Shown piece by piece: positions 5,521 through 6,955 of a stretch of 6,955 nucleotides of DNA. The stretch is from assembly GCA_028709505.1 (NCBI GenBank), contig JAQVWW010000060.1, positions 1 to 6,955 on the forward strand, written 5' to 3'. Numbering within the stretch: the first letter of the stretch is position 1; every line of letters starts with the position of its first letter. Position numbers and translations under genes: made by a program. The DNA comes from Eubacteriales bacterium (GTDB lineage Bacteria > Bacillota > Clostridia > Christensenellales > UMGS416). The notes under the pieces were generated by a model. That model was not told where the DNA came from. It was given only the letters and a program-made list of their open reading frames with translations, and searched no databases.

Positions 5521-5548
5521 TTGTTTTTCCCGGCAGATTTGATAACAT
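5521..5548 (+). promoter_or_regulatory. Predicted promoter of the glycohydrolase-rpiB pair
   Basis: TTGTTT (5521-5526) is followed after 16 bases by TAACAT (5543-5548), preceded by TGA, which fits an extended -10 (TGN). Transcription would start near 5555, leaving a leader of about 45 bases with a small GGCCG/CGGCC hairpin (5560-5574). Its position right after a strong terminator makes a promoter here likely, though the boxes are imperfect. Confidence 0.5.
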
Positions 5549-5600
5549 GGAACGTGCGGGGCCGCATACCGGCCTTATCAAAAAAGCAAGGGGGATTGTT

Positions 5601-6662
5601 ATGAGCGTTACGCTGCGGGACAAGTTTTATGGCTGTATTGCCGGCTGCCACATCGGATCGGCCATGGGGGCGGCTGTGGAGGGCATGACCTACCCGGAAA
5701 TTGAAAGCCGTTACGGCCTGGTGGAGGATTTCCTGCCCTACGAGCACTACAACAACGGCTGGCTGCGCGAGCCCGGCACCACCGAGGACGGCGTGGAGCG
5801 GCAAAAGCTGATGATCACGGCCATCATGGAGAAGGGCGGCCGGGTCAACGCCGAGGACGTGCGCGCCGCCTGGCTCAAGCACATGAACCCCCAGGCCGGC
5901 GGGCTGGTCTCCGAACCTTTTGAATCGGTGCTGTATCAGATGGCGCTATCGGGCATCCCCGCCCGCGATCTGGGCAAGTACTGCGACTACGCGGGGCTGA
6001 ACAGCTTCTCCCGCGCCTGTCATGCCATCGGCTTAATCAACGCCGGCAATGTCCGCAGCGCCATCGAGGACATTCTGGAGGTGGGGCAGCTATACCAGAC
6101 CTCCAACAGCCGCGGGTTAAAGTGGGCCTGCGTCACCGGCGTGGCCATCGCCGCCGCCACGAAGCCCGGCGCCACGGTGGACAGCGTCATCGGCGCCATA
6201 CTGGACAACTGCGATCGCGACATGGTCTCCCGCGAACTAGAGACCCAGCTTAACAAAACCCGCGGCATCGGCGATATCCGCGACCTGCGCCGGTATTTTG
6301 ACGATGTGTATAACGGCATCGGCATGCCCTATGCCTTTAGCTTCGCCAACGAGGTGGTCACCAAGGGCGTGGTGATCCTGCGCATGGTGGGCGGCAACAC
6401 CCGCGACGCCGTCATCGCCGGCGTCAACATGGGCCGGGATACCGACTGCGTGGCCGCCGTGGCCGCCGGCATCGCCGGGGCGCTGGACGGCTCCGCCTCG
6501 CTGCCCGAGAAGTGGATAACCCAGCTGGAGTACGCCACCACCCTTAACCCGCACACAAACTCCAAGCGCACGATGAAGGGGAACGCCGACGGCGTATACG
6601 ACGCCTTTAAGAACCGGCTGGCCAACGAAGCCGCCTATGCGCGGGAAATGGATATCGAATAG
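5601..6662 (+). CDS. ADP-ribosylglycohydrolase (DraG/ARH) family protein
   Basis: The protein has 353 residues with the all-helical DraG/ARH fold, whose characterised members use paired magnesium ions to hydrolyse ribosyl bonds. It opens with the family-like KFYGCIAGCHIGSAMG (8-23). GTTEDG (59-64) stands where the first metal motif (usually TDD plus T/S) is expected. GRDTDC (278-283) followed by an Ala/Gly-rich helix is the second metal motif, with D280 and D282 as ligands. The usual GGDTDT has R279 and C283 instead, so it belongs to a divergent, probably metabolic branch. ATG 5601 was chosen because AAGGGGG lies six to seven bases upstream; the frame is open back to 5409, but that would overlap the kinase end and the terminator. 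The rpiB-like gene starts ten bases after its stop. By context it may release a sugar from a glycoside or nucleoside-like compound. Protein de-ADP-ribosylation is less likely, as no toxin or transferase partner is present. Confidence 0.85.
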   Translation: MSVTLRDKFYGCIAGCHIGSAMGAAVEGMTYPEIESRYGLVEDFLPYEHYNNGWLREPGTTEDGVERQKLMITAIMEKGGRVNAEDVRAAWLKHMNPQAGGLVSEPFESVLYQMALSGIPARDLGKYCDYAGLNSFSRACHAIGLINAGNVRSAIEDILEVGQLYQTSNSRGLKWACVTGVAIAAATKPGATVDSVIGAILDNCDRDMVSRELETQLNKTRGIGDIRDLRRYFDDVYNGIGMPYAFSFANEVVTKGVVILRMVGGNTRDAVIAGVNMGRDTDCVAAVAAGIAGALDGSASLPEKWITQLEYATTLNPHTNSKRTMKGNADGVYDAFKNRLANEAAYAREMDIE

Positions 6663-6672
6663 GAGGGCGCCC

Positions 6673-6955
6673 ATGAAGATTGCAGTAGGCAGCGATCATG
6701 CCGGCTATCCGTTAAAGCTCAGGCTGCTGGACGCCTTGCGCGCCCGGGGGCACGAAATCATCGACTTTGGCTGCCATGACGAAAATCCGGTGGACTTTCC
6801 CGACATCGCCGGCATGGTGTGCGCCGCGGTGCTGGACGGTTCCGCCCAGCGGGGAATCATGTTCTGCGGCACCGGCGTAGGCGCCGCCATCGCCTGCAAC
6901 AAATGCCCGGGCATCCGCGCGGCGGTCTGCCACGACATCTATACCGCCCACCAGT
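6673..6955 (+). CDS. rpiB: RpiB/LacAB family sugar-phosphate isomerase (ribose-5-phosphate isomerase B), 5' part
   Basis: Ninety-four codons are visible, about two thirds of the family's usual 145-150 residues, and the gene runs off the window. RpiB interconverts ribose 5-phosphate and ribulose 5-phosphate in the cytoplasm. GSDHAG (6-11) is the N-terminal signature with the phosphate/substrate-binding D8-H9. VDFPDIA (40-46) is conserved. FCGTGVGAAIACNK (64-77) contains C65, the position of the catalytic cysteine of RpiB. The AGGAGGG ribosome site (6661-6667) overlaps the stop codon of the glycohydrolase-family gene, giving tight coupling. Relatives of the same fold isomerise galactose 6-phosphate, allose 6-phosphate or tetrulose phosphates, and the specificity-determining C-terminal part is missing here. 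The symbol is therefore given at family level. Pairing with a PfkB kinase fits phosphorylated-sugar isomerisation. Confidence 0.9.
   Translation, partial: MKIAVGSDHAGYPLKLRLLDALRARGHEIIDFGCHDENPVDFPDIAGMVCAAVLDGSAQRGIMFCGTGVGAAIACNKCPGIRAAVCHDIYTAHQ

Noticed and set aside
5409..5600. A 64-residue N-terminal extension of the glycohydrolase-family protein
   Set aside because: It would begin inside the kinase gene and run through a strong terminator and promoter. The ATG at 5601 has a good ribosome site and starts right at the conserved domain.

Overview
The window looks like a chromosomal segment from a GC-rich anaerobic bacterium, most likely a Clostridia-type member of the Bacillota. The reasons are an oxygen-sensitive class III ribonucleotide reductase, strong purine-rich Shine-Dalgarno sites, and compact AT-rich promoters set in strongly G/C-biased coding DNA. 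This placement is inference from gene content and style; no rRNA or other marker gene is present.

Layout. (1) 1-845, plus strand: the 3' end of nrdD followed by nrdG, overlapping by four bases (GTGA). They supply deoxyribonucleotides without oxygen: NrdG uses an iron-sulfur cluster and SAM to place the glycyl radical on NrdD. (2) 846-1266: a gene-free convergent gap with a plus-strand terminator (904-934), a minus-strand terminator (861-886), a second plus-strand terminator touching the next gene's stop codon (1245-1268), and an unexplained block between them that can form several RNA helices. (3) 1267-4132, minus strand: a two-gene unit, with a membrane-anchored PglF/CapD/FlaA1-type nucleotide-sugar 4,6-dehydratase upstream and an APH-fold small-molecule phosphotransferase downstream. 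Overlapping palindromes fill the 40-base junction. (4) 4133-4465: a divergent control region with one promoter per direction, each carrying repeat sequences that look like operators. (5) 4466-6955, plus strand: a PfkB-family sugar or nucleoside kinase, a strong intrinsic terminator, then an ADP-ribosylglycohydrolase-family protein and the start of an RpiB/LacAB-type sugar-phosphate isomerase, the last two tightly coupled.

How the genes may work together. The last three genes fit a short catabolic route: a glycohydrolase-fold enzyme frees a sugar from a glycoside or nucleoside-like compound, a PfkB kinase phosphorylates it, and an RpiB-type isomerase makes the ketose phosphate for central metabolism. 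If the sugar is ribose the route would end at ribulose 5-phosphate; the substrate cannot be read from sequence. The dehydratase probably makes a 4-keto-6-deoxy nucleotide sugar for surface glycans, and the kinase behind it may act on a building block or decoration of the same glycan, which is a guess from adjacency.

The most notable items are the candidate three-enzyme sugar-release pathway, the operator-like repeats in the divergent control region, and the unidentified structured block in the convergent gap. No CRISPR array, tRNA, rRNA, insertion sequence or phage gene was seen.
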